Shown here one piece after another: positions 8,282-15,601 of a DNA stretch of 64,000 nucleotides (position 1 is the first letter of the stretch; every line of letters begins with the position of its first letter). Source of the DNA: Nocardioides lianchengensis (GTDB lineage: Bacteria; Actinomycetota; Actinomycetes; Propionibacteriales; Nocardioidaceae). Under the pieces are notes generated by a model that was given only the letters and a program-made list of their open reading frames with translations, ran no database searches and was not told the origin of the DNA. The DNA lies in the NCBI RefSeq assembly GCF_900101465.1, contig NZ_FMZM01000011.1:62001-126000 (forward strand), read 5' to 3'. Both the position numbers and the translations under genes were made by a program.

Positions 8282-9310
8282 TCAGCTGGCCTGGTAGCGC
8301 AGCCAGATCGCCCGTTCGGTGGCGTCCAGGGACCGACGCCGGGCGACGGTGTGTGTCGCCACCCACGAGGTCGGCCGCTCCAGGGTCCACCTCCGGTCGG
8401 AGGCCGGACGACGGGCCGCACGCGCGTACGCCGTCCGTACGCGCTCCAGGTACGGTCCGGGATCCCGCACGTCGGCCGCGACCATGGTGACCTGCTCGAG
8501 CCCGCACGCCCGGTAGTCCTCCTCGCGGCGGAGGTCCTTGGCCCGCCTGCTGCCCGTGAGGTGCAGGTCGCTGTCGTACTCGCCCACGACTCCGGCGACC
8601 GGGTCGACGAGGTCCGGGGTGGCGATGTGCCGGCCCTCGGGGTCGAAGATCGGCCGGTTGGTCAGGACCGACCCGCCCGGCCAGTCCAGGCGCATCCCGA
8701 CCTCCATCGGTGACCAGGCGTTCTCGTCAGCCAGGAGTACGGCGGCCCGGGCCTGCTCGATGCCCGTGTAGCTCGGGTGCCCGTCCACCCAGACCCGCAC
8801 CTCGTCGATGCTGACCAGGTCGTGGAAGCAGGCCATGTCCAGGGCGACGACCGCATCGCGGAGGCTGCGTGCGTACCGCATCGCGAAGGCCGCCGAGCGG
8901 ACGGCCGAGGTCACCCGGAGGCCGTCGACCAGCGTCGTCTCCCGCAGTGAGAACCGCTCCTCGCAGATCAGCATCAGCGGCTGCGGGCGGATGCTACGGC
9001 GGGGCAGCGCGATCGGCACCGGCAGCGGAGTCTGACCGTCGCGGGCCAGTCCGGAGAACCAGTGCCCGCCGTACCAGCTGAGGGCGCCCCACCCCGTGAC
9101 GGCACCGACGGGTGGCAGCAGCACGCCCGCCTCCAGCACCCGCTGGACCGGCGTCGGCTCGACGCCGGCCGGCACGTAGAGCCCCTGGCTCGACCGTCGC
9201 CACCCGGGCCCCGCGGCCGCCCCGCGAGTCGGCCCCTGTGTCCCGGCAGGATCGGTCCGCACGGGTGCGACCGCCCCGTGCTCGCTCCCGGCTGGTCCCG
9301 TCGTCGGCAC
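8282..9310 (-). CDS. Orphan protein with AbiEi-like N-terminus and nuclease-like C-terminus
   Basis: A 342-residue protein from a GTG start. Its N-terminal half (GWRRSSQGLYVPAGVEPTP, GAVTGWGALSWYG, TTLVDGLRVTSAVRSAAFAM) resembles the winged-helix/AbiEi-antitoxin-like region found in many lineage-specific actinobacterial proteins. The C-terminal half (VVGEYDSDLHLTGSRRAKDLRREEDYRACGLEQV) resembles the small restriction-endonuclease-like DUF559/Vsr fold, with a plausible E-x-D and downstream basic residues. Family placement is from pattern recognition only. No partner toxin or methylase is adjacent. The gene interrupts the phosphate block between pit and pst and is bracketed by two related palindromes, so it may be a mobile cargo gene or simply an orphan. 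Confidence 0.6.
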   Translation of the reverse strand: MPTTGPAGSEHGAVAPVRTDPAGTQGPTRGAAAGPGWRRSSQGLYVPAGVEPTPVQRVLEAGVLLPPVGAVTGWGALSWYGGHWFSGLARDGQTPLPVPIALPRRSIRPQPLMLICEERFSLRETTLVDGLRVTSAVRSAAFAMRYARSLRDAVVALDMACFHDLVSIDEVRVWVDGHPSYTGIEQARAAVLLADENAWSPMEVGMRLDWPGGSVLTNRPIFDPEGRHIATPDLVDPVAGVVGEYDSDLHLTGSRRAKDLRREEDYRACGLEQVTMVAADVRDPGPYLERVRTAYARAARRPASDRRWTLERPTSWVATHTVARRRSLDATERAIWLRYQAS

Positions 9311-9371
9311 GACAGGAGCGTGCCTGGGCCGACTCCCTGCCTGCAGCCGTCATCCACAGGCCCCGAGAGCG

Positions 9372-9428
9372 CCGATAGTCGCTGACCTTCTGCAGGCTCG
9401 CGGGATGCAGAAGGTCAGCGACTATCGG
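9372..9428. terminator. Perfect 23-bp inverted repeat downstream of pstB
   Basis: Arms 9372-9394 and 9406-9428 are perfect reverse complements around an 11-nt loop. The right arm ends 9 nt from the pstB stop, so it is well placed to terminate the pst operon, although no T-run follows. The arm sequence (CCGATAGTCGCTGACCTTC...) is a longer, perfect relative of the palindrome at 8221-8257. Confidence 0.75.
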
Positions 9429-9437
9429 AAGGGTCGA

Positions 9438-10217
9438 TCAGCCGAAGCGACCCGAGATGTAGGCCTCGGTGGACGACTCGTCCGGGCTGGAGAACATCTT
9501 CTTGGTGGCGTTGAACTCGACCAGGTGGCCGGGCTCGCCGGTGGCCTTGAGGTTGAAGAAGCCGGTGTCGTCGGAGACGCGGGCGGCCTGCTGCATGTTG
9601 TGGGTGACGATGACGATCGTGTAGTCGGACTTCAGCTCGTGGATGAGGTCCTCGATCGCGGAGGTCGAGATCGGGTCGAGGGCCGAGCAGGGCTCGTCCA
9701 TCAGCAGCACCTGCGGCTCGACGGCGATCGCGCGGGCGATGCAGAGGCGCTGCTGCTGGCCGCCCGACAGGCCCATGCCGGGCTTGCCGAGGCGGTCCTT
9801 GACCTCGTTCCAGAGGTTGGCGCCCTTCAGCGACTTCTCGACGATGGTGTCGGCCTCGGACTTCTTCATCCGCTTGCTGTTGAGCCGGTTCCCGGCGAGC
9901 ACGTTGTCGTAGATCGACATCGTCGGGAAGGGGTTGGGCCGCTGGAAGACCATGCCGATCTGGCGCCGTACGGCGACCGGGTCGACCGAGGGGTCGTAGA
10001 GCGACTGCCCGTCGACGACGACCTTGCCCTCGACACGGGCGCCGGGGATCACCTCGTGCATCCGGTTCAGGGAGCGCAGGAAGGTCGACTTGCCGCAGCC
10101 CGACGGGCCGATGAACGCGGTGACGGCCCGCGCGCGGATGGTCATGTTGACGCCCTCGACGGCCTTGAAGCTGCCGTAGTAGATGTCGAGGTCGGAGACG
10201 TCGATGCTCTTGGCCAT
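9438..10217 (-). CDS. pstB: Phosphate ABC transporter ATP-binding protein
   Basis: A full-length 259-residue ABC ATPase. Seen: Walker A GPSGCGKST, Q-loop FQRPNPFP, ABC signature LSGGQQQRLCIARAIA, Walker B VLLMDEPCSALDP and the H-loop VTHNMQQAARVSD. The PstB-specific FQRPNPFP and the C-terminal DESSTEAYISGRFG are typical of phosphate importers. It energises Pst uptake at the cytoplasmic face. It is the last gene of pstS-pstC-pstA-pstB, starting 18 nt after pstA with an AAGGAA ribosome site, and is followed by a perfect palindrome. No phoU follows it. Confidence 0.97.
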   Translation of the reverse strand: MAKSIDVSDLDIYYGSFKAVEGVNMTIRARAVTAFIGPSGCGKSTFLRSLNRMHEVIPGARVEGKVVVDGQSLYDPSVDPVAVRRQIGMVFQRPNPFPTMSIYDNVLAGNRLNSKRMKKSEADTIVEKSLKGANLWNEVKDRLGKPGMGLSGGQQQRLCIARAIAVEPQVLLMDEPCSALDPISTSAIEDLIHELKSDYTIVIVTHNMQQAARVSDDTGFFNLKATGEPGHLVEFNATKKMFSSPDESSTEAYISGRFG

Positions 10218-10235
10218 GATGGTTTCCTTGCTCCC

Positions 10236-11294
10236 TCAGCGCCCGGTCTTGGGGGCGAAGATCTTGCCGATGATGCGCGCGACGATGTTGAGCGCCATCA
10301 CGATGACGATGAGCACCAGCGCACCGCCCCAGGCGTAGCTGAGCCCCTGCGCGGTCGAGGCGGTGTACTGGGTGTAGATGAACACGGGCAGGGTCATCAT
10401 GCGCCCGTCGAACGGGTTCATGTTGACCGAGCTGGTGAAGCCGGCGACCACCAGCAGCGGCGCGGTCTCGCCGATGACCCGCGAGATGGCCAGCACGACG
10501 CCGGTGACGATGCCGCCGACGCAGGTGGGGACGACGACCTTCAGGATGGTGCGCCACTTCGGCACCCCCAGGGCGTACGACGCCTCCCGCAGGTCGTCGG
10601 GCACCAGCCGCAGCATCTCCTCGGTGGAGCGGACCACGGTCGGGATCATCAGCAGCGACAGGGCGACCGAGCCGCCGAAGCCGAGCCGGACGGCGGGGCC
10701 GAAGATCAGCACGAACAGCGACAGCGCGAACAGGCCGGCGACGATGGACGGGATGCCGGTCATCACGTCGACCAGGAAGGTCAGGATCCGGGCCATCCGG
10801 CTCTTCGCGCCGTACTCGACGAGGTAGACGGCGGCGAGGATGCCGACCGGCACCGAGATCAGGGCCGCGAGGCCGGTGATCAGCAGGGTGCCGATCAGGG
10901 CGTGGTAGAGGCCGCCCTGCTCGTTGCCGAGCACGCCGCGCATGTCGTAGGTGAGGAACTCGGGGTTGATCGTCGAGATGCCGTTGGAGACGACGGTGAC
11001 GATCAGCCAGACGAGCGGGACCAGGGCGACGAGGAACGCCGACCAGACCAGGCCGGTGGCGAGCCGGTCGATCGCCGCGCGGCGGCTCTCGACCACGCCC
11101 GACCAGACCGGCATGACCACCAGGTAGGCGACGACCGCCACCAGGACGGAGAGCGCGGTGTTCGCGCCGATCAGCCAGGCGAGCGCGCCGAGCGCGGCGG
11201 CGACCGCCAGGACCAGCAGCGGTGCCCACTGCGGCAGCCGGGGCTTGGAGAGCCGGGTCTCGGGCCGCTCGGGGCGGGTGTCGAGCGCGGTCAT
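10236..11294 (-). CDS. pstA: Phosphate ABC transporter permease PstA
   Basis: A 352-residue inner-membrane permease. The C-terminal ~280 residues carry the binding-protein-dependent transport domain with six predicted helices and the EAA-type coupling loop (LRLVPDDLREASYALGVPKWRTI). Compared with short PstA proteins it has an N-terminal extension with two or three more hydrophobic segments (LLVLAVAAALGALAWLIGA, ALSVLVAVVAYLVVMPVWSG), as in several actinobacterial PstA proteins. Its ATG overlaps the pstC stop as ATGA, so translation is coupled. Together with PstC it forms the phosphate channel. Confidence 0.95.
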   Translation of the reverse strand: MTALDTRPERPETRLSKPRLPQWAPLLVLAVAAALGALAWLIGANTALSVLVAVVAYLVVMPVWSGVVESRRAAIDRLATGLVWSAFLVALVPLVWLIVTVVSNGISTINPEFLTYDMRGVLGNEQGGLYHALIGTLLITGLAALISVPVGILAAVYLVEYGAKSRMARILTFLVDVMTGIPSIVAGLFALSLFVLIFGPAVRLGFGGSVALSLLMIPTVVRSTEEMLRLVPDDLREASYALGVPKWRTILKVVVPTCVGGIVTGVVLAISRVIGETAPLLVVAGFTSSVNMNPFDGRMMTLPVFIYTQYTASTAQGLSYAWGGALVLIVIVMALNIVARIIGKIFAPKTGR

Positions 11295-12283
11295 CGGGCC
11301 ATCCTCCGCTGGCCGCGGCCGGCCAGGTAGCGGGCGAGGAAGTTCACGCCGAAGGTGAAGGCGAAGAGCACCAGGCCGGTGGCGATCAGGACCGCCTGGC
11401 CGTCGGGGCTGGCCTCCTTGTAGTTGGAGGCGATGTTCGAGGCGATGGTCGCGGGGCTCTGGCCGGAGATGATGTTGAGGGTCACGACCGGCGAGGCCGA
11501 CAGGATCATCGCGACCGCCATCGTCTCGCCGAGCGCGCGCCCGAGGCCGAGCATCACGGCGGAGACCATGCCGGAGCGGGCGTAGGGGAAGACCGCGGTG
11601 CGGATCATCTCCCAGCGTGTGGCGCCGAGGGCCAGCGCGGCCTCCTCGTGCAGGCGCGGGGTCTGCGCGAAGACCTCGCGGCAGATCGCGGTGGTGATCG
11701 GCAGGATCATGATCGCGAGGACGACGGCGGCGGTCAGCATGGTGCTGCCGCTCTTGGCGGCCGGCCCGGCGAAGAGCGGGATGAACCCGAGGTGCTCCTC
11801 GAGCCAGACCGAGGCGCCGCCGATGTGCTGGGCGAGCTCGCGACCGCCCCAGAGGCCGAAGACGACCGAGGGGACGGCGGCGAGCAGGTCGATCAGGTAC
11901 GCCACGGGTACGGCGAGCCGCCGCGGCGCGTAGTGCGAGATGAAGAGCGCGATGCCGATCGCGAACGGCACCGCGATCACCAGCGCGATGACCGCGGCGA
12001 GGACGGTGCCGAAGAGCAGCGGGCCGGCGTACCCGAGGAACGTCGTCGCGGGGTTGTAGAAGTCCTCGTCGACGCTCAGGCCCGGGTAGCCCTCGAGCGC
12101 CAGGAAGATGAACACCCCGGCGAGCGCCACCATGATCAGCGCGCCCGAGCCGACGGACAGGGCCTTGAAGACCCGGTCGCCGAGGGCGAGCGGGGGCTTG
12201 GCGTCCGGTTCGGCCTCGGGCCGGGGATCCGGACGGGTCGCGGTGCTGGTCACGCGCTCTCCTGGTTCGGGCTGGTCAGACAT
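11291..12283 (-). CDS. pstC: Phosphate ABC transporter permease PstC
   Basis: A 330-residue permease with a ~30-residue charged N-terminal tail followed by six hydrophobic helices (first: LIMVALAGVFIFLALEGYPG) and the coupling loop TPRLHEEAALALGATRWEMIR. The PstC-type segment FGLWGGRELAQHIGG is present. It pairs with PstA in the membrane; the PstS lipoprotein delivers phosphate from outside. It follows pstS after 75 nt that hold a strong hairpin, and overlaps pstA by 4 nt. Complete and ordinary. Confidence 0.95.
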   Translation of the reverse strand: MSDQPEPGERVTSTATRPDPRPEAEPDAKPPLALGDRVFKALSVGSGALIMVALAGVFIFLALEGYPGLSVDEDFYNPATTFLGYAGPLLFGTVLAAVIALVIAVPFAIGIALFISHYAPRRLAVPVAYLIDLLAAVPSVVFGLWGGRELAQHIGGASVWLEEHLGFIPLFAGPAAKSGSTMLTAAVVLAIMILPITTAICREVFAQTPRLHEEAALALGATRWEMIRTAVFPYARSGMVSAVMLGLGRALGETMAVAMILSASPVVTLNIISGQSPATIASNIASNYKEASPDGQAVLIATGLVLFAFTFGVNFLARYLAGRGQRRMAR

Positions 12284-12315
12284 GGGTCCGGGCCGGCACG
12301 CTGGCCGGCCCGATC

Positions 12316-12353
12316 GTGGCGGTACGACGCCGCGCGGGGCGTCGTACCGCCAC
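12316..12353 (-). promoter_or_regulatory. Strong hairpin between pstS and pstC
   Basis: A perfect 16-bp inverted repeat (12316-12331 and 12338-12353, 6-nt loop) begins 6 nt after the pstS stop; a second GC-rich stem lies just beyond, around 12292-12311. There is no T-run. Such intercistronic hairpins can stabilise or partly terminate the upstream message, giving more PstS than permease; that role is inferred. Confidence 0.7.
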
Positions 12354-12358
12354 GGAGG

Positions 12359-13471
12359 TCACTGCGCCGAGATGCTCTCGACCGCGGCCTGGGCCTTCGA
12401 GGCCACCTCGGCGTCGAGCGGGGCCGAGCCGGCGTTGTCGGCGGCGGCCTGCTGGCCCTCGTCCGACAGGACGTACTCGAGGAAGCCCTTCACCTTGTCG
12501 GCCTCGTCGGCGTCGGCGTAGGTGGGGCAGGCGAGCAGGTAGGAGACCAGGAGCACCGGGTAGGCGCCGGACTCGGTCGTGTCGCGGGCCAGGTCGATGG
12601 CCAGGTTGGTCTCGGAGGCGTCCTCGGCCGGCTCGGAGATGGCGACGACCTTGGCCGCACCGTCCGGGGTCGGGGCGTTGAACTCCGAGCCGACGCCCAC
12701 GGCGACGACACCGAGCTCGGTGTCCTTGACCGCGCTCTCGTCGGCGTAGGCCACGTAGCCCTCGTTGTCGGTCACACGACCCACGACGCCCGAGGTGCCC
12801 TCGGCCGCCTCGCCGCCCTTGATGCTGGTCGGCCACACGCCGTCGGGCTCCTCGGCCCAGCCACCGGCCGCCTCGAGGTACTTGGTGAAGTTCTCGGTGG
12901 TGCCCGAGTCGTCCGAGCGGTGCACGGGGACGATCTCGGTGGACGGCAGGTCGGCGTCCGGGTTGTCGGCCGCGATCTTCGCGTCGTCCCAGGTCTTGAT
13001 GGTGCCGTTGAAGATGCCGGTGATCGTGGTGGGCGCCAGGTTCAGCGTCTCGATGCCGGGCAGGTTGAACGCCACGGCGATCGGGCTGACGTAGGCCGGG
13101 ACCTGGATCACGGACTCGCCGCCGCAGCGCTCGATGGCCGCGTCGAGCTGGCCCTCGTCGTTGCTGAGCGCGGAGTCGGTGCCCGCGAAGGAGTAGGCCT
13201 CGTTGATGAAGTTCTCGCGCCCGGTGCCGGAGCCGACCGGGTCGTAGTTGAGGGTGACGTCGGGGTTGGCGTCCTGGAAGCCGGCGGCCCACGCGGCCTC
13301 GGCCTTCTCCTGGGAGCTGGCGCCGCCGCCGTTGAGCTCGCCCGACAGGCTCGACTCGCCGTCGCCGGAGCCGCTGTCGCCGCTGTCGTTGCCCGCACCG
13401 CAGGCGGTCAGGGCGAGGGTGAGGACGGCGATCCCGGGGACGATCGCCCGGCGGATGGAAGTGCGCTTCAC
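12359..13471 (-). CDS. pstS: Phosphate-binding lipoprotein of the Pst transporter
   Basis: A 370-residue substrate-binding protein exported as a lipoprotein: basic KRTSIRR, a hydrophobic stretch, then the lipobox LTAC at residues 20-23, followed by a Gly/Ser/Asp-rich linker. Ligand-site motifs of PstS are visible: GGGASSQEKAE, DPVGSGTGRENF, FAGTDSAL, and VHRSDDSGTTENFTKYL (phosphate-binding SGTT region). GTG start. First gene of the pst operon; a PHO-box direct repeat lies 77-94 nt upstream, so PhoR-PhoP activation under phosphate limitation is expected. Separated from pstC by a strong hairpin. Confidence 0.96.
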   Translation of the reverse strand: MKRTSIRRAIVPGIAVLTLALTACGAGNDSGDSGSGDGESSLSGELNGGGASSQEKAEAAWAAGFQDANPDVTLNYDPVGSGTGRENFINEAYSFAGTDSALSNDEGQLDAAIERCGGESVIQVPAYVSPIAVAFNLPGIETLNLAPTTITGIFNGTIKTWDDAKIAADNPDADLPSTEIVPVHRSDDSGTTENFTKYLEAAGGWAEEPDGVWPTSIKGGEAAEGTSGVVGRVTDNEGYVAYADESAVKDTELGVVAVGVGSEFNAPTPDGAAKVVAISEPAEDASETNLAIDLARDTTESGAYPVLLVSYLLACPTYADADEADKVKGFLEYVLSDEGQQAAADNAGSAPLDAEVASKAQAAVESISAQ

Positions 13472-13547
13472 TTCGGAACTCCTGATGTCTCTACGTTGAT
13501 GACATCAGCGAAGGTAGGGAGCCGAGGTGTATGGATCCGGGGCCGTC

Positions 13548-13565
13548 GGTGAACGAGGGGTGAAC
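13548..13565 (-). promoter_or_regulatory. PHO box upstream of pstS
   Basis: Read on the minus strand, two GTTCACC units stand exactly 11 nt apart (GTTCACCCCTCGTTCACC), matching the direct-repeat PhoP box described for Streptomyces. A CATACA hexamer at 13528-13533 is a reasonable -10 with the box at the -35 position. A lone further GTTCACG lies at 13614-13620. Confidence 0.8.
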
Positions 13566-13641
13566 TCGAACCGGCCGGTCGGAGTCGCGCGGCTGCCGGG
13601 GAGACGGCGATCACGTGAACTTGCCCGGGTTCTGCTTGACG

Positions 13642-14514
13642 TCAGGGCACCAGGTGCCGTTCGGTGGAACGGACTGTGCCCTTGCGCAGGTGGACGACGA
13701 GCATCTCCCCGGGGTCCAGCGCGGGGTCGTCCACGCCGAGGCGCTCGAACACCCGCGGCAGCACCGGCCGGTGCGTGCAGAGCAGGCCGCCGGCCCCGTG
13801 GGCGTCCATCCGGGCCAGCAGCCGGTCGACGCTCCGGCCCACCGACGCCTCTGTCGCGGCCTCCTCGCTGAGCCCGTCGGTCAGGCGCAGCCGCGCCCCC
13901 GACGCACGCACGTACGGCGCGACGGTCTCGGCGCAGCGGATCGAGTCGGAGCTGACCACCCGGCGTACGTCGTACGCCGCGAGCACGGGGCCGAGCCGAT
14001 CGGCCTGCTCGCGCCCGGCCGCGAGCAGCGGCCGGAGCGGGTCCGCGGAGCGCCAGGTCCTCCGCGCGCGGGCCTTGGCGTGCCGGAGCACGACCAGCGG
14101 CAGGGTGCGGCGACGCCGGTCGAGCGCCTCGTCGAGCGTCCCGCGGTCGTAGTCGTAGCTCAGCCGCTCGCGCGCGTCCGCCACGTCGACCCAGGCCACG
14201 CCGTCGATCTCGTCGTTCAGCGCGTAGCGGCTCACGTCGTCGTCGCCCACCACCCGCCCGGTCCAGTAGTGGACCGTCTTCATCCGGTCCTTCACCGGAT
14301 AGCGCTGGTCCCCCAGGGGTACGCCGAGCCGCACCCGCAGCCCGGTCTCCTCCTCGAGCTCACGGACCGCGGCGGCCGTGCGGTGCTCGCCGCGGTCGAG
14401 CTTGCCCTTCGGGAAGGACCAGTCGTCGTACCTCCCGCGGTGCACCAGCAGCACCTGACGACCCGGCCGGAAGACGACGGCACCTGCGGAGACGACATCG
14501 GGGGGCTGACCCAT
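13642..14514 (-). CDS. mutT1: MutT1-type Nudix hydrolase fused to a histidine phosphatase domain
   Basis: The 290-residue protein begins MGQPPDVVSAGAVVF at the ATG at 14514; the open frame extends further upstream but that part is antisense to the neighbouring gene. Residues ~8-130 form a Nudix domain (GKLDRGEHRTAAAVREL followed by EEETG). Residues ~150-290 form a histidine phosphatase/SixA-like domain with LRHAKARARR and the second His in CTHRPVL. This fused layout is that of mycobacterial MutT1, which hydrolyses 8-oxo-GTP or diadenosine polyphosphates and then dephosphorylates the product. In many actinobacteria mutT1 lies next to ppk; here it is ~7 kb away, beyond the pst operon. It shares a 19-nt divergent promoter with the next gene. 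Confidence 0.9.
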   Translation of the reverse strand: MGQPPDVVSAGAVVFRPGRQVLLVHRGRYDDWSFPKGKLDRGEHRTAAAVRELEEETGLRVRLGVPLGDQRYPVKDRMKTVHYWTGRVVGDDDVSRYALNDEIDGVAWVDVADARERLSYDYDRGTLDEALDRRRRTLPLVVLRHAKARARRTWRSADPLRPLLAAGREQADRLGPVLAAYDVRRVVSSDSIRCAETVAPYVRASGARLRLTDGLSEEAATEASVGRSVDRLLARMDAHGAGGLLCTHRPVLPRVFERLGVDDPALDPGEMLVVHLRKGTVRSTERHLVP

Positions 14515-14533
14515 GCGGCTAGTCTCACACCCC
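14515..14533. promoter_or_regulatory. 19-nt divergent promoter with central TAGTCT
   Basis: Only 19 nt separate the two divergent starts. TAGTCT (14520-14525) sits 8 nt before the plus-strand ATG at 14534; read on the minus strand, GAGACT sits 6 nt before the mutT1 ATG. Both transcripts would be leaderless. The layout matches that at 56334-56352. Confidence 0.5.
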
Positions 14534-15577
14534 ATGGGTGGACGGCGGCGGACGGTGGCCCTCGTCCTCGCCGTCGCGCTGGTCGCGGCCGCCGCCGTCG
14601 TCGGCGTCCGCTGGTGGCGCGCCGAGCACCGCACGGAGCTGCAGCGGGCGCTCGACCTCGCCCCGACGGACGTCGAGCGGATCTCGTGGACCGCCTGGGC
14701 CGACGTACGGCGTGAGCTCGGCACCGGCGCCGACCTCGACACCCTCCTCGACCAGGGGTACGACGCCGACCTCACCTCGGCCTCCGCGCTGGTCGGGTCG
14801 GCACCGCTGCTGGCCGACGAGTTCGGCTGGTCGCCGGCGACGGCCGAGTGGGAGCTGTTCGCCCAGTCCGAGGCCGGCGCGGCGGTGGTCGTGCGGATGC
14901 CCGACGACGTCGACCTCGACACCCTCGGCGACCGGCTCGACGCGCTCGGCTACACCCGGCCGACCGACGACACCGGGGTCTGGAAGGGCGGCGACGAGCT
15001 GCTGGCGCAGATCGCCGAGGGCCGCGGCTCCACCCCGCTGCTGCAGTACGTCGCGCTCGACACCGACGCGCACCTGCTCACGCTGGGCGACCGGGCGTCG
15101 TACCTGGAATCGGTGGTGGAGGACCGCGGCGACGGGGACCCCGACGACGACCTGGCCGAGGTGGTCGAGGCCGTCGGCGAGCCGCTCTCCGCGTCGGTGT
15201 TCCGCGGCGACTACGCCTGCTCGGCGCTGGCCATGAGCCAGGCCGATCCCAGCGACCAGGCCACCGCCGACCAGCTGCTCGCGGAGGCCGGCGAGGTCAA
15301 CCCCCTCACCGCCTTCGCCATGGCCGTCCGGCCCGACCGCGACGTGCTGGTCGCGATGTCCTTCGAGAACGACGACCAGGCCCGCACCAACGCCGACAGC
15401 CGCGCGGTCCTCGCCGCGGGACCGGCCCCCGGCCAGGGCGGCTCGTTCAGCGACCGGTTCACGCTCGGCGACGTCACCGCCGACGGCCCCGTCGTGACCC
15501 TGCCGCTGAAGCCGGTCGACGGCGCCTACGTGCTCTCCGACCTCAGCACCGGACCGGTCCTCTTCGCCACCTGCTGA
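14534..15577 (+). CDS. Exported or membrane-anchored protein of unknown function
   Basis: A 347-residue protein not assigned to a known family. It opens with GGRRRTVALVLAVALVAAAAVVG, a signal anchor or signal peptide, followed by an acidic extracytoplasmic domain with few cysteines (CS near residue 230 and a final C). The pattern of alternating short hydrophobic and acidic segments (DLDTLGDRLDALGYTRP, LLTLGDRASYLESVVED) suggests an alpha/beta domain. The ATG at 14534 is preferred over the in-frame ATG seven codons earlier because a TAGTCT hexamer lies 8 nt upstream and the earlier start would overlap mutT1. Confidence 0.7.
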   Translation: MGGRRRTVALVLAVALVAAAAVVGVRWWRAEHRTELQRALDLAPTDVERISWTAWADVRRELGTGADLDTLLDQGYDADLTSASALVGSAPLLADEFGWSPATAEWELFAQSEAGAAVVVRMPDDVDLDTLGDRLDALGYTRPTDDTGVWKGGDELLAQIAEGRGSTPLLQYVALDTDAHLLTLGDRASYLESVVEDRGDGDPDDDLAEVVEAVGEPLSASVFRGDYACSALAMSQADPSDQATADQLLAEAGEVNPLTAFAMAVRPDRDVLVAMSFENDDQARTNADSRAVLAAGPAPGQGGSFSDRFTLGDVTADGPVVTLPLKPVDGAYVLSDLSTGPVLFATC

Positions 15578-15601
15578 CCCGCCTGTGTACGACTCCGCCG
15601 A

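Noticed and set aside
8221..9428. An insertion sequence bounded by the two palindromes
   Set aside because: No transposase, no target-site duplication and no terminal inverted repeat of IS type; kept only as a repeat-flanked orphan gene.
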